DNA from: Actinomadura oligospora ATCC 43269
GTDB taxonomy: Bacteria > Actinomycetota > Actinomycetes > Streptosporangiales > Streptosporangiaceae
Direction: 5' to 3'
Assembly (NCBI RefSeq): GCF_000518265.1
Contig: NZ_JADG01000018.1
Span: forward strand, 121,052-185,051
DNA: 64,000 nucleotides
Shown one piece after another: positions 1 through 8,318 of the stretch (position 1 is its first letter; every line of letters begins with the position of its first letter). The position numbers were made by a program, and so were the translations under genes. The notes beneath the pieces are model-generated. The model was not told the DNA's origin. It saw nothing but the letters and a program-made list of their open reading frames with translations, and searched no databases.

Positions 1-525
1 CTCGACCAGCGGGATGCCCGCCCGGTTGTAGTCGACCAGGGAGTAGTCGGCGCCGTGGATGCGCCCGGTCTCGCCGCCGACGTGCAGCGACTTGCCGGTG
101 TCCTCCTCCATGTGGACGCGCTCGATCTCGATCCGGTACGTCTCGCCGTCGACCTCGACGTCCAGGTGGCCGTCGACGCACAGCGGCTCGTCGTACTGGG
201 AGATCTGATAGTTCTTCGGCATGTCCGGATAGAAGTAGTTCTTCCGGGCGAACCGGCACCACTCGACGATGTCGCAGTTCAGCGCCAGGCCGATCTTGAT
301 GATGCCCTCGATCGCGGCCCGGTTGGTCACCGGAAGCGACCCCGGCAGGCCGAGGCAGACCGGGCAGACCTGGGTGTTCGGCTCCGCGCCGAACACGGTC
401 CTGCAGCCGCAGAACATCTTGGACACGGTGCCCAGCTCGATGTGGGTCTCGATGCCCAGCACCGGCTCGAAGCGCGCGAGCGCCTCTGCGTACCTCATGG
501 GCTCGTACTTCATCGGCGTCTCCAC
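1..525 (-). CDS. gatB: Asp-tRNA(Asn)/Glu-tRNA(Gln) amidotransferase subunit B, N-terminal part (runs off window)
   Basis: GatB is the tRNA-binding and kinase subunit of GatCAB, which activates misacylated Glu-tRNA(Gln) and Asp-tRNA(Asn) so that they can be amidated in the cytoplasm. Only about 175 N-terminal residues lie in the window; the rest is beyond base 1. The translation contains the family signatures GRIHGADYSLVDYNRAGIPLVE and, upstream, a KNYFYPDMPKNYQISQYDEPL-type stretch. A GTG at 525 (VETPMKYEPMRYAEAL) begins 2 nt after the gatA stop; the ATG at 513 (MKYEPM) is the alternative start. Gene order gatC-gatA-gatB indicates one operon. Partial only because of the window edge. Confidence 0.93.
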   Translation of the reverse strand, partial: METPMKYEPMRYAEALARFEPVLGIETHIELGTVSKMFCGCRTVFGAEPNTQVCPVCLGLPGSLPVTNRAAIEGIIKIGLALNCDIVEWCRFARKNYFYPDMPKNYQISQYDEPLCVDGHLDVEVDGETYRIEIERVHMEEDTGKSLHVGGETGRIHGADYSLVDYNRAGIPLVE

Positions 526-527
526 GC

Positions 528-2033
528 TCACTCGCCCGCCTCCAGCTTCGGGGCCTTCGCCAGCAGCGGCCCGCCCCAGCGGTCCTCGAGGGCCTTCTCC
601 AGGGCCGCGCCCACCCGGTAGACGCGGTCGTCGGCCAGCACCGGCGCCATGATCTGGACGCCGACCGGCAGGCCGTCCTCGTCGGCGAGGCCGCACGGGA
701 CGGAGATCGCCGGGTTGCCCGACAGGTTGGCCGGGATGGTGCACAGGTCGGCCAGGTACATCGCCATCGGGTCGTCGGCGCGCTCGCCGATCGGGAAGGC
801 GGTGGTCGGGGTGGTCGGCGAGATCAGCACGTCCACCTGCTCGAACGCGGCCTCGAAGTCGCGCATGATCAGGGTCCGGACCTGCTGGGACTTGCCGTAG
901 TAGGCGTCGTAGTAGCCCGACGACAGGGCGTAGGTGCCGAGCATGATGCGCCGCTTGACCTCGGGGCCGAAGCCCTCGGCGCGGGTGAGCGCCATGATCT
1001 CCTCGGCGCTGCGGGTGCCGTCGTCGCCGACGCGCAGGCCGAACCGCATGGCGTCGAAGCGGGCCAGGTTGGACGAGCACTCCGACGGCGCGATCAGGTA
1101 GTACGCGGGCATCGCGTAGGTGAAGTGCGGGCACGACACCTCGACGACCTTCGCGCCCAGCGACTCCAGCAGCTCGACGGTCTCGTTGAACCGGTTGAGC
1201 ACGCCCGGCTGGTAGCCCTCGCCGGCGAACTCCTTGACGACGCCGACGCGCAGGCCGTTGACGTCGGCGCGGCGGGCGGCCTCCACGACCGGCGGGACGG
1301 GCGCGTCGATCGAGGTGGAGTCCATCGGGTCGTGGCCGGAGAACGCGGCCTGCATGAGCGCGGCGTCCAGCACGTTGCGGGCGAACGGGCCCGGCGTGTC
1401 CAGCGACGACGCGAACGCGATCATGCCGTACCGGGACGCGCCGCCGTAGGTCGGCTTCATGCCGACCAGGCCGGTGACGGCGGCGGGCTGGCGGATCGAG
1501 CCGCCGGTGTCGGTGCCGGTGCCCAGCGGGGCCTCGTAGGCGGCGACCGCCGCCGACGACCCGCCGGACGACCCGCCGGGGATGCGGGTGAGGTCCCACG
1601 GGTTGCGGGACGGCCCGAACGCGCTGTTCTCGGTGGACGACCCCATGGCGAACTCGTCCATGTTGGTCTTGCCGAGGATGACCATCCCGGCGGCGCGCAG
1701 TCGCGCGGTCACGGTCGCGTCGTAGGGCGGACGCCAGCCTTCGAGGATCTTGGACCCGGCCGTGGTCGGCATGTCCTTGGTGGTGAAGACGTCCTTGTGG
1801 GCGACGGGCACGCCCGCCAGCGGGCCGAGCTCCTCGCCCGCGGCGCGGCGCTCGTCGATGCCCCGCGCCTGCGCGAGGACGCCCTCGCGGTCGACGTGCA
1901 GGAACGCGTGCACCTCGGCGTCCACCGCGTGGATGCGGTCGAGGTGCGCGGCGGCGACCTCCTCGGCGGAGGTCTCGCCCGAGGCGATCAGCTCCCCGAG
2001 CTCGGCGGCGCCCTTCCCGATCAGCTCGCTCAC
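528..2033 (-). CDS. gatA: Asp-tRNA(Asn)/Glu-tRNA(Gln) amidotransferase subunit A
   Basis: GatA is the glutaminase subunit of GatCAB: it releases ammonia from glutamine and channels it to GatB for transamidation. The 501-residue protein has normal family length. The amidase-signature triad is visible as Lys80 (GVPVAHKD), cis-Ser155 in the GGSSGGSS segment and Ser179 in GTDTGGSIRQPAA. The GTG start at 2033 lies 2 nt beyond the gatC stop and has GGAGG within the last gatC codons, so translation is probably coupled. gatB starts 2 nt downstream of the stop. Nothing unusual in sequence or composition. Confidence 0.97.
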   Translation of the reverse strand: MSELIGKGAAELGELIASGETSAEEVAAAHLDRIHAVDAEVHAFLHVDREGVLAQARGIDERRAAGEELGPLAGVPVAHKDVFTTKDMPTTAGSKILEGWRPPYDATVTARLRAAGMVILGKTNMDEFAMGSSTENSAFGPSRNPWDLTRIPGGSSGGSSAAVAAYEAPLGTGTDTGGSIRQPAAVTGLVGMKPTYGGASRYGMIAFASSLDTPGPFARNVLDAALMQAAFSGHDPMDSTSIDAPVPPVVEAARRADVNGLRVGVVKEFAGEGYQPGVLNRFNETVELLESLGAKVVEVSCPHFTYAMPAYYLIAPSECSSNLARFDAMRFGLRVGDDGTRSAEEIMALTRAEGFGPEVKRRIMLGTYALSSGYYDAYYGKSQQVRTLIMRDFEAAFEQVDVLISPTTPTTAFPIGERADDPMAMYLADLCTIPANLSGNPAISVPCGLADEDGLPVGVQIMAPVLADDRVYRVGAALEKALEDRWGGPLLAKAPKLEAGE

Positions 2034-2035
2034 GG

Positions 2036-2335
2036 TCAGGCCTCCTCGTCCAGGATCCGCGGTACCCGGAAGCGCTGCTGCTCGGCCGCCGGGGCGGCGG
2101 CGAGGGCCTGCTCCGGCGTCAGGCTGGGCCGGTTCTCGTCGGCCCGGTAGACGTTGGTCAGCGGCAGGGCGTGCGAGGTCGGCGGGATGTCCTCCGCCGC
2201 GACCTCCTGGACCCGCGCGACCGCGGAGATGATCTGGTCGAGCTGGGCGGCGAGATGGTCGAGCTCGTCCTCGCCGAGCGCCAGCCGGGACAGCCGGGCG
2301 AGGTGCGCGACCTCGGCACGGGTGATCGCGGACAT
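2036..2335 (-). CDS. gatC: Asp-tRNA(Asn)/Glu-tRNA(Gln) amidotransferase subunit C
   Basis: GatC is the small stabilising subunit that wraps the GatA-GatB interface. The 99-residue product has the family pattern: an N-terminal ITRAEVAHLARLSRL helix, a central VQEV segment, and a C-terminal region (RADENRPSLTPEQALAAAP) followed by RFRVPRIL. The ATG at 2335 is the first gene of the gatCAB operon as read on the minus strand; no strong Shine-Dalgarno is seen within 10 nt. About 120 nt separate it from the upstream c-di-GMP gene, so its promoter probably lies at 2336-2458. Confidence 0.95.
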   Translation of the reverse strand: MSAITRAEVAHLARLSRLALGEDELDHLAAQLDQIISAVARVQEVAAEDIPPTSHALPLTNVYRADENRPSLTPEQALAAAPAAEQQRFRVPRILDEEA

Positions 2336-2458
2336 GTGCGGACTCGTTCCTACGGGTTGACTGGATTCCCCCTCATCCTAGAGGTCACCACTTCCTGCCC
2401 CGACTCGTTTACGCAGCATGATCGCCCACACTCGCGCGGTGGGCGGCCGGAGGGGTGG

Positions 2459-4639
2459 TCACTGGCGGCCGACGGAGGCGGGACGGTCGTCCAGGGGCGT
2501 GTCGCCGTCGCCGGGGAGGCGGCCGGCCGTGCCGCCGGCGCGCATGCCCTGGCGAAGGTAGGCGGTGGCGCGGGCGGCGTCCATCGGGCGGGCGAAGTGC
2601 CAGCCCTGGGCGGCGTCGCAGCCCATCTCGCGGAGCAGCGCGGCGGTCTGGCCGTCCTCGACGCCCTCGGCGACCGAGCGCAGGCCGAGGGTGGCGACCA
2701 GCTCGACCACCGAGCGGACGATGACCGCGTCGTCCGGGGAGGCGGTGAGCCGCCGGACGAACGAGGAGTCGATCTTGACCTCCTCGATCGGCAGCCGCTT
2801 CAGCCGGACCAGCGAGGAGTACCCGGTGCCGAAGTCGTCCAGGCTGAGCGCGACCCCGAGGTCGGTGAGCGCGGCGACGGTGCCGGACCCGGACGCGGGC
2901 TCGCCGGTCAGCACCCGCTCGGTGATCTCCAGCTGGAGCGCGGCGGCGGGCAGGTCGCGGGCGACCAGGCCCTCGGCGATGGTCTCGGCGAGGTTGGCGT
3001 CCAGCAGGTCGCGGCCGGACACGTTCACCGAGACCTGGACGGTCAGGCCCTCCCTCCACCACGCCTCGGCCTGCGCGAGCACCATGTCGACGACCTCGTG
3101 CGTGATCGCGCGCATGAGGTAGGTCTGCGCGGCGACCGGCAGGAACTCCTCGGGGCCGAGGACGCCGCGCTCGGGGTGGCGCCAGCGCAGCAGCGCCTCC
3201 ATGCCGACGAGGCGTCCGTCCCGCAGCGCGATCTTGGGCTGGTAGCGCAGCTCCAGCTCGCCCCGGTCGAGCGCGCGGCGCAGGTCGCCGAGCAGGCCGA
3301 GCCGGGCGGGCGAGTTGCGGTCGCGGTCGGGCGAGTAGACCTCGACGCCGGTGCGGCTGCCCTTGGCGTGGTACATCGCGACGTCCGCGCGCTGGAGCAG
3401 CAGCTCGAAGTCGGGCGCGTGGTCGGGGTACAGCGCGATGCCGACGCTGCCCTCCAGGTCGAACGACACGCCGTCCAGCCGGACCGGCTCGCTCAGCGCG
3501 GCGCGCAGCCGGGCGGCGACCTCGCGCGCGGCGGCCTCGTCCCGGACGGTCGGCAGCAGCACCGCGAACTCGTCCCCGCCGAGCCGGGCGACCAGGTCGC
3601 CGGGGCGGACGCTGTGCGTCAGGCGGTGCGCGACCAGCTGCAGGAGCCGGTCGCCGGTCGGGTGCCCGAGGGTGTCGTTGACCTCCTTGAACCGGTCGAG
3701 GTCGAGCAGGAACAGGCCGACCCGCTGGGCGGTTTCGTCGCCGCCGCCGCGGCGCAGCAGGCTTCCGCCGGACGGCGGCGGCGCGGGACGTCCGAGAGGT
3801 CGCGCGGCGGGGCGTCCGAGGTGGGCGATCGCCTCCTCGGTGCGGGTGATCAGCAGCTTGCGGTTCGGCAGGCCGGTGAGGCCGTCGTGCAGGGCCTGGT
3901 GCTCGCGCCGCACCGAGACCGACGCGTTCAGGTAGACCGCGATGAACGGCAGCACGATCAGCGGGACGAACGCCGCGGACCGGTCCATGGCGATGACCAT
4001 CAGCGGGGCGAGGCCGAGCAGCGCGAGGTGGACGAGGATCTGGTACGGCAGGTCCCAGCGCAGGGCCCGGACGAGGGTGATCCGCTCGTGCAGCGCGATG
4101 GCCGACCCGACGAGCGTGACGTTGGTGACGAAGTAGGCGACCCCGACGAGCGCGATGAGCGGCAGGTCGCGGCCACCCGGCACCCAGGGGGCGGCGGGCG
4201 AGGGATGGATCCCGAACACCTTCAGGACCAGCGCGGACGCGCCGAGGCTGAGGATGTACTGCGCGGCGTTGAACGCGATCCGGTGCGGGCTGCGACCGCG
4301 GAAGACGCCGCACGTGACGGCGGCGGCGGCCTGCAGCGTGGCGGCGACCGGCAGGCCCGCGTAGAGCAGGGCCGCGATGGAGAACGTGGTGGAGGTCGTC
4401 GCGCCGCTGGTCTCGGTGAGGCCGGGCGCGATGATGGGACGCATCTCGCCGACCACGATGAAGGCGCCGAGGATCCAGAAGACCGGGTTGCCGAACAGGG
4501 CGTCCAGGTCGGCGCGGGCCACCCCGGTGAGCGCCATGGCGCCCGCGGCGGCGCCGAGCCCGATGCTGGCGGCGAAGAAGATCCACAGCGGAGAGCCCCG
4601 GCGCGGTGACGTGTTCCGCGTGTTGTTCGGGTCCTTCAT
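2459..4639 (-). CDS. Membrane GGDEF-EAL protein (diguanylate cyclase/c-di-GMP phosphodiesterase)
   Basis: Predicted to make and/or hydrolyse cyclic di-GMP at the membrane. Domains in order: about eight hydrophobic segments (residues ~20-235, MASE-like sensor), GGDEF (~245-445) and EAL (~460-705). Both sites look intact: RLGGDEFAVLLP, with a product-inhibition I-site RPGD exactly five residues before GGDEF; and GMEALLRWRHPE, SLDDFGTGYSSL, VKIDSSF and VAEGVE in the EAL domain. A Gly/Pro/Arg-rich insertion of about 30 residues sits inside the GGDEF domain, between TEEAIAHLGR and GLFLLDLDRFK. Start chosen at ATG 4639 because GAGGA lies 5 nt upstream; GTG 4642 overlaps that site. Related to the CdgA/RmdB-type proteins that influence actinomycete development (inference). 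Confidence 0.9.
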   Translation of the reverse strand: MKDPNNTRNTSPRRGSPLWIFFAASIGLGAAAGAMALTGVARADLDALFGNPVFWILGAFIVVGEMRPIIAPGLTETSGATTSTTFSIAALLYAGLPVAATLQAAAAVTCGVFRGRSPHRIAFNAAQYILSLGASALVLKVFGIHPSPAAPWVPGGRDLPLIALVGVAYFVTNVTLVGSAIALHERITLVRALRWDLPYQILVHLALLGLAPLMVIAMDRSAAFVPLIVLPFIAVYLNASVSVRREHQALHDGLTGLPNRKLLITRTEEAIAHLGRPAARPLGRPAPPPSGGSLLRRGGGDETAQRVGLFLLDLDRFKEVNDTLGHPTGDRLLQLVAHRLTHSVRPGDLVARLGGDEFAVLLPTVRDEAAAREVAARLRAALSEPVRLDGVSFDLEGSVGIALYPDHAPDFELLLQRADVAMYHAKGSRTGVEVYSPDRDRNSPARLGLLGDLRRALDRGELELRYQPKIALRDGRLVGMEALLRWRHPERGVLGPEEFLPVAAQTYLMRAITHEVVDMVLAQAEAWWREGLTVQVSVNVSGRDLLDANLAETIAEGLVARDLPAAALQLEITERVLTGEPASGSGTVAALTDLGVALSLDDFGTGYSSLVRLKRLPIEEVKIDSSFVRRLTASPDDAVIVRSVVELVATLGLRSVAEGVEDGQTAALLREMGCDAAQGWHFARPMDAARATAYLRQGMRAGGTAGRLPGDGDTPLDDRPASVGRQ

Positions 4640-4727
4640 CACTTCCTCGGGGGGTCCGGGAGGTCATCCCCTGGCGGCAAGCGGCGGAAGGGACCCGGGA
4701 GCCGGAGGACCGGCCCCGGAGTCCGCC

Positions 4728-4759
4728 GTGATAGGTGGGAGGGTACGGCTTTCGGTCAA
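4728..4759 (-). promoter_or_regulatory. Weak candidate promoter for the GGDEF-EAL gene
   Basis: On the minus strand TTGACC (4759-4754) is followed after 20 nt by TATCAC (4733-4728), about 90 nt upstream of the start. Each box resembles a sigma-70-type element, but the spacer is longer than the usual 17-18 nt. The rest of the 4640-4882 gap is more AT-rich than the genes around it and holds a small CTACC/GGTAG hairpin near 4812. Confidence 0.25.
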
Positions 4760-4882
4760 CTTCGCGGAACCGGTTGGGTACGTACCGTTATGCCCTTCCC
4801 GCAGGCACATGCTACCAGTAGGTAGTCGAAAAGTACCCTTAAGTAACTACCCGCTGGTCACCACTTCCACTGTCACCGCAGG

Positions 4883-7144
4883 TCAGTCCTCCGCGCTTTC
4901 GGTTACGGCCTTGGCCGCATCCGGCCCGTCGGCGAGCAGGACGCCGAATCCGTCCTCGTCCAGCACCGGAACGCCCAGTTTGACGGCCTTGTCGTACTTG
5001 GACCCCGGGCTGTCCCCGACCACGACGAACCCGGTCTTCTTCGACACCGACCCGGAGACCTTGCCGCCGAGCCGTTCGACCGCCTCCTTCGCCGAGTCGC
5101 GGCTGTACCTCTCCAGCGACCCGGTGATGACGACGGTCACGCCGTCCAGCGGACGCGGGCCCTCGTCGGCGCCCTCGTCGGCCATCCGCACCCCGGCCCG
5201 GCGCCACTTGTCGACGATCTCCAGGTGCCAGTCGACGGCGAACCAGTCCTTGATGGAGGTGGCGATCGTCGGGCCGATGCCGTCCACCTCGGCGAGCTCC
5301 TCCTCGGTGGCGCTGGCGATGGCGTCCATCGAGCGGAGGGCGCGGGCGAGATCCTGCGCGGCGCGGGGGCCGACGTGCCGGATCGACAGCGCGACCAGCA
5401 CCCGCCACAGCGGCTGCGACTTCGCCTTCTCCAGCGACTCGAAGAGCAGCTCGACCGTCTTCTTCGGCTCGCCCTCGAGGTTGGCGAAGAACGTGACGAT
5501 CTTGTCCTCGCCGGTCTTGGGGTCGACCTTCGGGGTGCCGGTCTCCTGGTCGAGCACCATGCTGCGGATCGGCAGGAGCTGCTCGACGGTCAGGTGGAAC
5601 AGGTCGCCCTCGTTGGTGACCGGCGGATCCTTCGGCTCCAGGGGCTGGGTGAGCGCGGTCGCCGCGACGTAGCCGAGCGCGTCGATGTCGAGCGCCTTGC
5701 GGCTGGCCAGGTAGTAGACGCGCTCGCGCAGCTGCGCCGGGCAGTACCGCGCGTTCGGGCAGCGGATGTCGGCGTCGCCCTCCTTCTCGTACGCCAGCTC
5801 GGTGCCGCAGTCGGGGCAGTGCGTCGGCATCTCGAACTCGCGCTCCGAGCCGTCCCGCAGGCCGGTGACCGGCGCGACGATCTCGGGGATCACGTCGCCC
5901 GCCTTGCGCAGCACGACGGTGTCGCCGATCAGCACGCCCTTGCGCTTGACCTCGCTCGCGTTGTGCAGCGTGGCGCGCTCGACCGTGGACCCGGCGACCT
6001 TCACCGGCTCCATCACGCCGTAGGGGGTGACGCGCCCGGTGCGGCCGACGCCGACCTTGATGTCGAGCAGCTTGGTGTTGACCTCCTGCGGCGGGTACTT
6101 CCACGCGATCGCCCAGCGCGGGGCCCGCGAGGTCGAGCCGAGCCGCCGTTGCAGGACGAACTGGTCGACCTTCACCACCACGCCGTCGATCTCGTACTCG
6201 GGGTCGTGCCGGTGCTCGCCGTAGTGGTCGATGTACGCGCGGACCTCGTCGAGCGTCTCGACGACCCGGAAGCGGTCGCTGGTCGGCAGGCCCCACGACT
6301 TCATCGTCGCGTACGTCCCGGCCTGGGACGTCGGGCGCTCGCCGCCCTCCCACGCGCCGAACCCGTGCACGAGCATGCTCAGCGGGCGGGACGCGGTGAC
6401 GCGCGGGTCCTTCTGGCGGAGCGATCCGGCGGCGGCGTTGCGCGGGTTGGCGAACGGCTCCTTGCCCTGCTCGACCTGGACCTCGTTGACCTTCTCGAAG
6501 CCCTCCACGGGCAGGAAGACCTCGCCGCGGACCTCCAGCACCTCGGGCCAGCCCTCGCCCGACAGCCGGTCGGGGATGGCCTCGATGGTGCGGACGTTGA
6601 GCGTGATGTCCTCACCGGTGCGGCCGTCGCCGCGGGTGGCGGCCCGCTCCAGGACGCCGTTCCGGTAGGTCAGCGCGACGGCCAGGCCGTCGATCTTGAG
6701 CTCGCACAGGTAGGACGCCCGGCCCTCGCCGACCTCCTTGACGACCCGGTCGTTCCACTCGAGCAGCTCGTCCGCGTTCATCGCGTTGTCGAGGCTCTGC
6801 ATGGGCTCCAGGTGCGCCACCGTCGCGAACTCGGTGACGAACGGGCTGCCGACCCGCTGGGTCGGCGAGTCGGGCGTGACGAGCTCGGGATGGTCGGCCT
6901 CCAGGGCCTGGAGCTCACGCATGGCCGCGTCGTACCGCGCGTCGGTCAGCGTCGGCTGGTCGAGCACGTAGTACCGGTAGTTGGCGTCGTCGATCTCCTG
7001 GCTCAGCGCGGCGTGCCGGTGCCGCGCGTCCGCAGGAACCCCGCTCGCCGAAGCGCCGTTCCCGGGGCCCCCGCCCGTCGAAGCACCGCCTGCCGAAACA
7101 CCGTCGCTCAAGGTCATGCCCCCATTCTCGCGCCCCACCGACAT
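4883..7144 (-). CDS. ligA: NAD-dependent DNA ligase
   Basis: Seals nicks in replication and repair using NAD+. The 753-residue protein has the complete LigA architecture: domain Ia (DDANYRYYVLDQPTLTDARYD, ~52-71), adenylation domain with Lys150 in CELKIDGLAV, OB fold, a four-Cys zinc finger (HCPDCG ... RCPNARYCPAQ, ~440-470), helix-hairpin-helix repeats, and a C-terminal BRCT domain (~672-742). The N-terminus carries about 35 extra Gly/Ser/Ala-rich residues. GGAGGG 7 nt before the ATG at 7144 supports the long form; ATG 7117 (MTLSDG) is a shorter alternative. It lies 45 nt downstream of the MetE-like gene and may share its promoter. Confidence 0.97.
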   Translation of the reverse strand: MSVGRENGGMTLSDGVSAGGASTGGGPGNGASASGVPADARHRHAALSQEIDDANYRYYVLDQPTLTDARYDAAMRELQALEADHPELVTPDSPTQRVGSPFVTEFATVAHLEPMQSLDNAMNADELLEWNDRVVKEVGEGRASYLCELKIDGLAVALTYRNGVLERAATRGDGRTGEDITLNVRTIEAIPDRLSGEGWPEVLEVRGEVFLPVEGFEKVNEVQVEQGKEPFANPRNAAAGSLRQKDPRVTASRPLSMLVHGFGAWEGGERPTSQAGTYATMKSWGLPTSDRFRVVETLDEVRAYIDHYGEHRHDPEYEIDGVVVKVDQFVLQRRLGSTSRAPRWAIAWKYPPQEVNTKLLDIKVGVGRTGRVTPYGVMEPVKVAGSTVERATLHNASEVKRKGVLIGDTVVLRKAGDVIPEIVAPVTGLRDGSEREFEMPTHCPDCGTELAYEKEGDADIRCPNARYCPAQLRERVYYLASRKALDIDALGYVAATALTQPLEPKDPPVTNEGDLFHLTVEQLLPIRSMVLDQETGTPKVDPKTGEDKIVTFFANLEGEPKKTVELLFESLEKAKSQPLWRVLVALSIRHVGPRAAQDLARALRSMDAIASATEEELAEVDGIGPTIATSIKDWFAVDWHLEIVDKWRRAGVRMADEGADEGPRPLDGVTVVITGSLERYSRDSAKEAVERLGGKVSGSVSKKTGFVVVGDSPGSKYDKAVKLGVPVLDEDGFGVLLADGPDAAKAVTESAED

Positions 7145-7189
7145 TTCCGGGCCCTCCGGCGGGGTGTCGCGCCCGGGGGCGCGACCCGT

Positions 7190-8191
7190 CTACTCGTCGG
7201 TTTCGTGGAGCATACGCGCCGTTTCGTGGCAGCGTTCCAGGGCCGCGCGCACGTATCGGGGCGAGGCTCCCGCGAGGCCGCACGCGGGCGTCACGACGAC
7301 CTGGTCGCCGAGCGTCGCGGCCGGGAACCCGAGCCTGCGCCACAGCTCCCGGACGGGTTCGGCGGTCTTGGCGAGGGGCGGGAGCGGCGCGTCCGTGCCG
7401 GGGACGACGCCGAGGAACATCGCCATGCCCGCGTCGATGGCCTCGCCGACGGCGTCGTCGTCCTTCACCGGGACGCGCTTCATGTCGACCGAGACGCCCT
7501 TGGCCCCGGCTCCGCGGATGAGGCCGTAGGGGACGTCCGAGGCACAGCAGTGGACGAGCGGGAAGACGTCGCCCGCCGCCTCGATGACCTCGCGGAGGCC
7601 CTCTTCGGCCACCGGAGCCTCGACCTCGCGCAGGCGCGTGAGGCCGCTCGCGGTCGGGACGCGTCCGGCGAGGACGGCGGGCAGGCCCGGCTCGTCCAGC
7701 TGGAGCAGGATCGTGGCGTCCGGGACGGCGCGGCGGACGTCGGCGACGTGCCGGGCGACGCCCTCGGCCAGGGAGGCGGTCAGGTCGCGGACGGCGCCCG
7801 CGTCGCGCAGGACGCGCTGGCCGTTCGGCATCTCGATCGCGGCGGCCAGCGTCCACGGCCCGCAGACCTGGATCTTCAGCGGCCCGTCGTGCCCGTGGAC
7901 CAGCTCCTCCAGGACGTCCAGGTCGTGCCGGAGGTGGTCGGCGGCGCGCCGGTTGTCACGGCCGGGCCGGTCGCCGAGCCGCCAGCCGGACGGCTCGACC
8001 CGGACCGGCATGTCGATCAGCATCCCGGCGGTCCGGCCGATCATGTCGGCGCCGGGACCGCGGGCGGGCAGCTCGGGCAGGTGCGGCAGCTGCGGCACCT
8101 CGCCGTAGATGATCCGCAGGGCCTCGGACGGGTCGTCGCCCGGGTGGGAGCCGATGCCGGTCGCAGTTCCGGACATCCATGGAAACGCCAT
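7190..8191 (-). CDS. MetE-like methionine synthase (cobalamin-independent, catalytic domain only)
   Basis: Resembles the C-terminal catalytic half of MetE, which transfers a methyl group to homocysteine or a related thiol using zinc. The 333-residue form matches the short single-domain actinobacterial proteins usually annotated 'methionine synthase'. It has the N-terminal GIGSHPGDDPSEAL, the zinc-ligand pair LVHCCAS and a C-terminal Cys in VVTPACGLAG. The open frame extends further upstream, but homology begins at MAFPWMSGTATGIGSHPG, so ATG 8191 was chosen (ATG 8176 is possible); neither has a convincing SD. A gene of this type sits next to ligA in mycobacteria too. Its methyl donor cannot be inferred from sequence alone. 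Confidence 0.85.
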   Translation of the reverse strand: MAFPWMSGTATGIGSHPGDDPSEALRIIYGEVPQLPHLPELPARGPGADMIGRTAGMLIDMPVRVEPSGWRLGDRPGRDNRRAADHLRHDLDVLEELVHGHDGPLKIQVCGPWTLAAAIEMPNGQRVLRDAGAVRDLTASLAEGVARHVADVRRAVPDATILLQLDEPGLPAVLAGRVPTASGLTRLREVEAPVAEEGLREVIEAAGDVFPLVHCCASDVPYGLIRGAGAKGVSVDMKRVPVKDDDAVGEAIDAGMAMFLGVVPGTDAPLPPLAKTAEPVRELWRRLGFPAATLGDQVVVTPACGLAGASPRYVRAALERCHETARMLHETDE

Positions 8192-8318
8192 GTCACGGCA
8201 GCTTAACGGGCTTTCCGATCGCTTGACCGCACCCCACGGACGTGAAACCGTCTCACCAATTTCGATCACCCCTTTCGCCGCATTCGGGCCCCCCGCCGCA
8301 GCACGAAGGGAACCCTCG

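Noticed and set aside
2171..4609. Long plus-strand frame (812 codons) opposite the GGDEF-EAL gene
   Set aside because: Composition is Arg/Gly/Asp/Ala-rich with no domain. It mirrors third-position GC of the real gene on the other strand.
4805..4865. tRNA or small RNA gene upstream of ligA
   Set aside because: Short hairpin CTACC/GGTAG only; no cloverleaf, T-loop GTTCGA or acceptor pairing.
5225..8206. 993-codon plus-strand frame opposite ligA and the MetE-like gene
   Set aside because: It crosses two well-supported genes in antisense, and its translation is repetitive Leu/Val/Arg/Asp typical of high-GC shadow frames.
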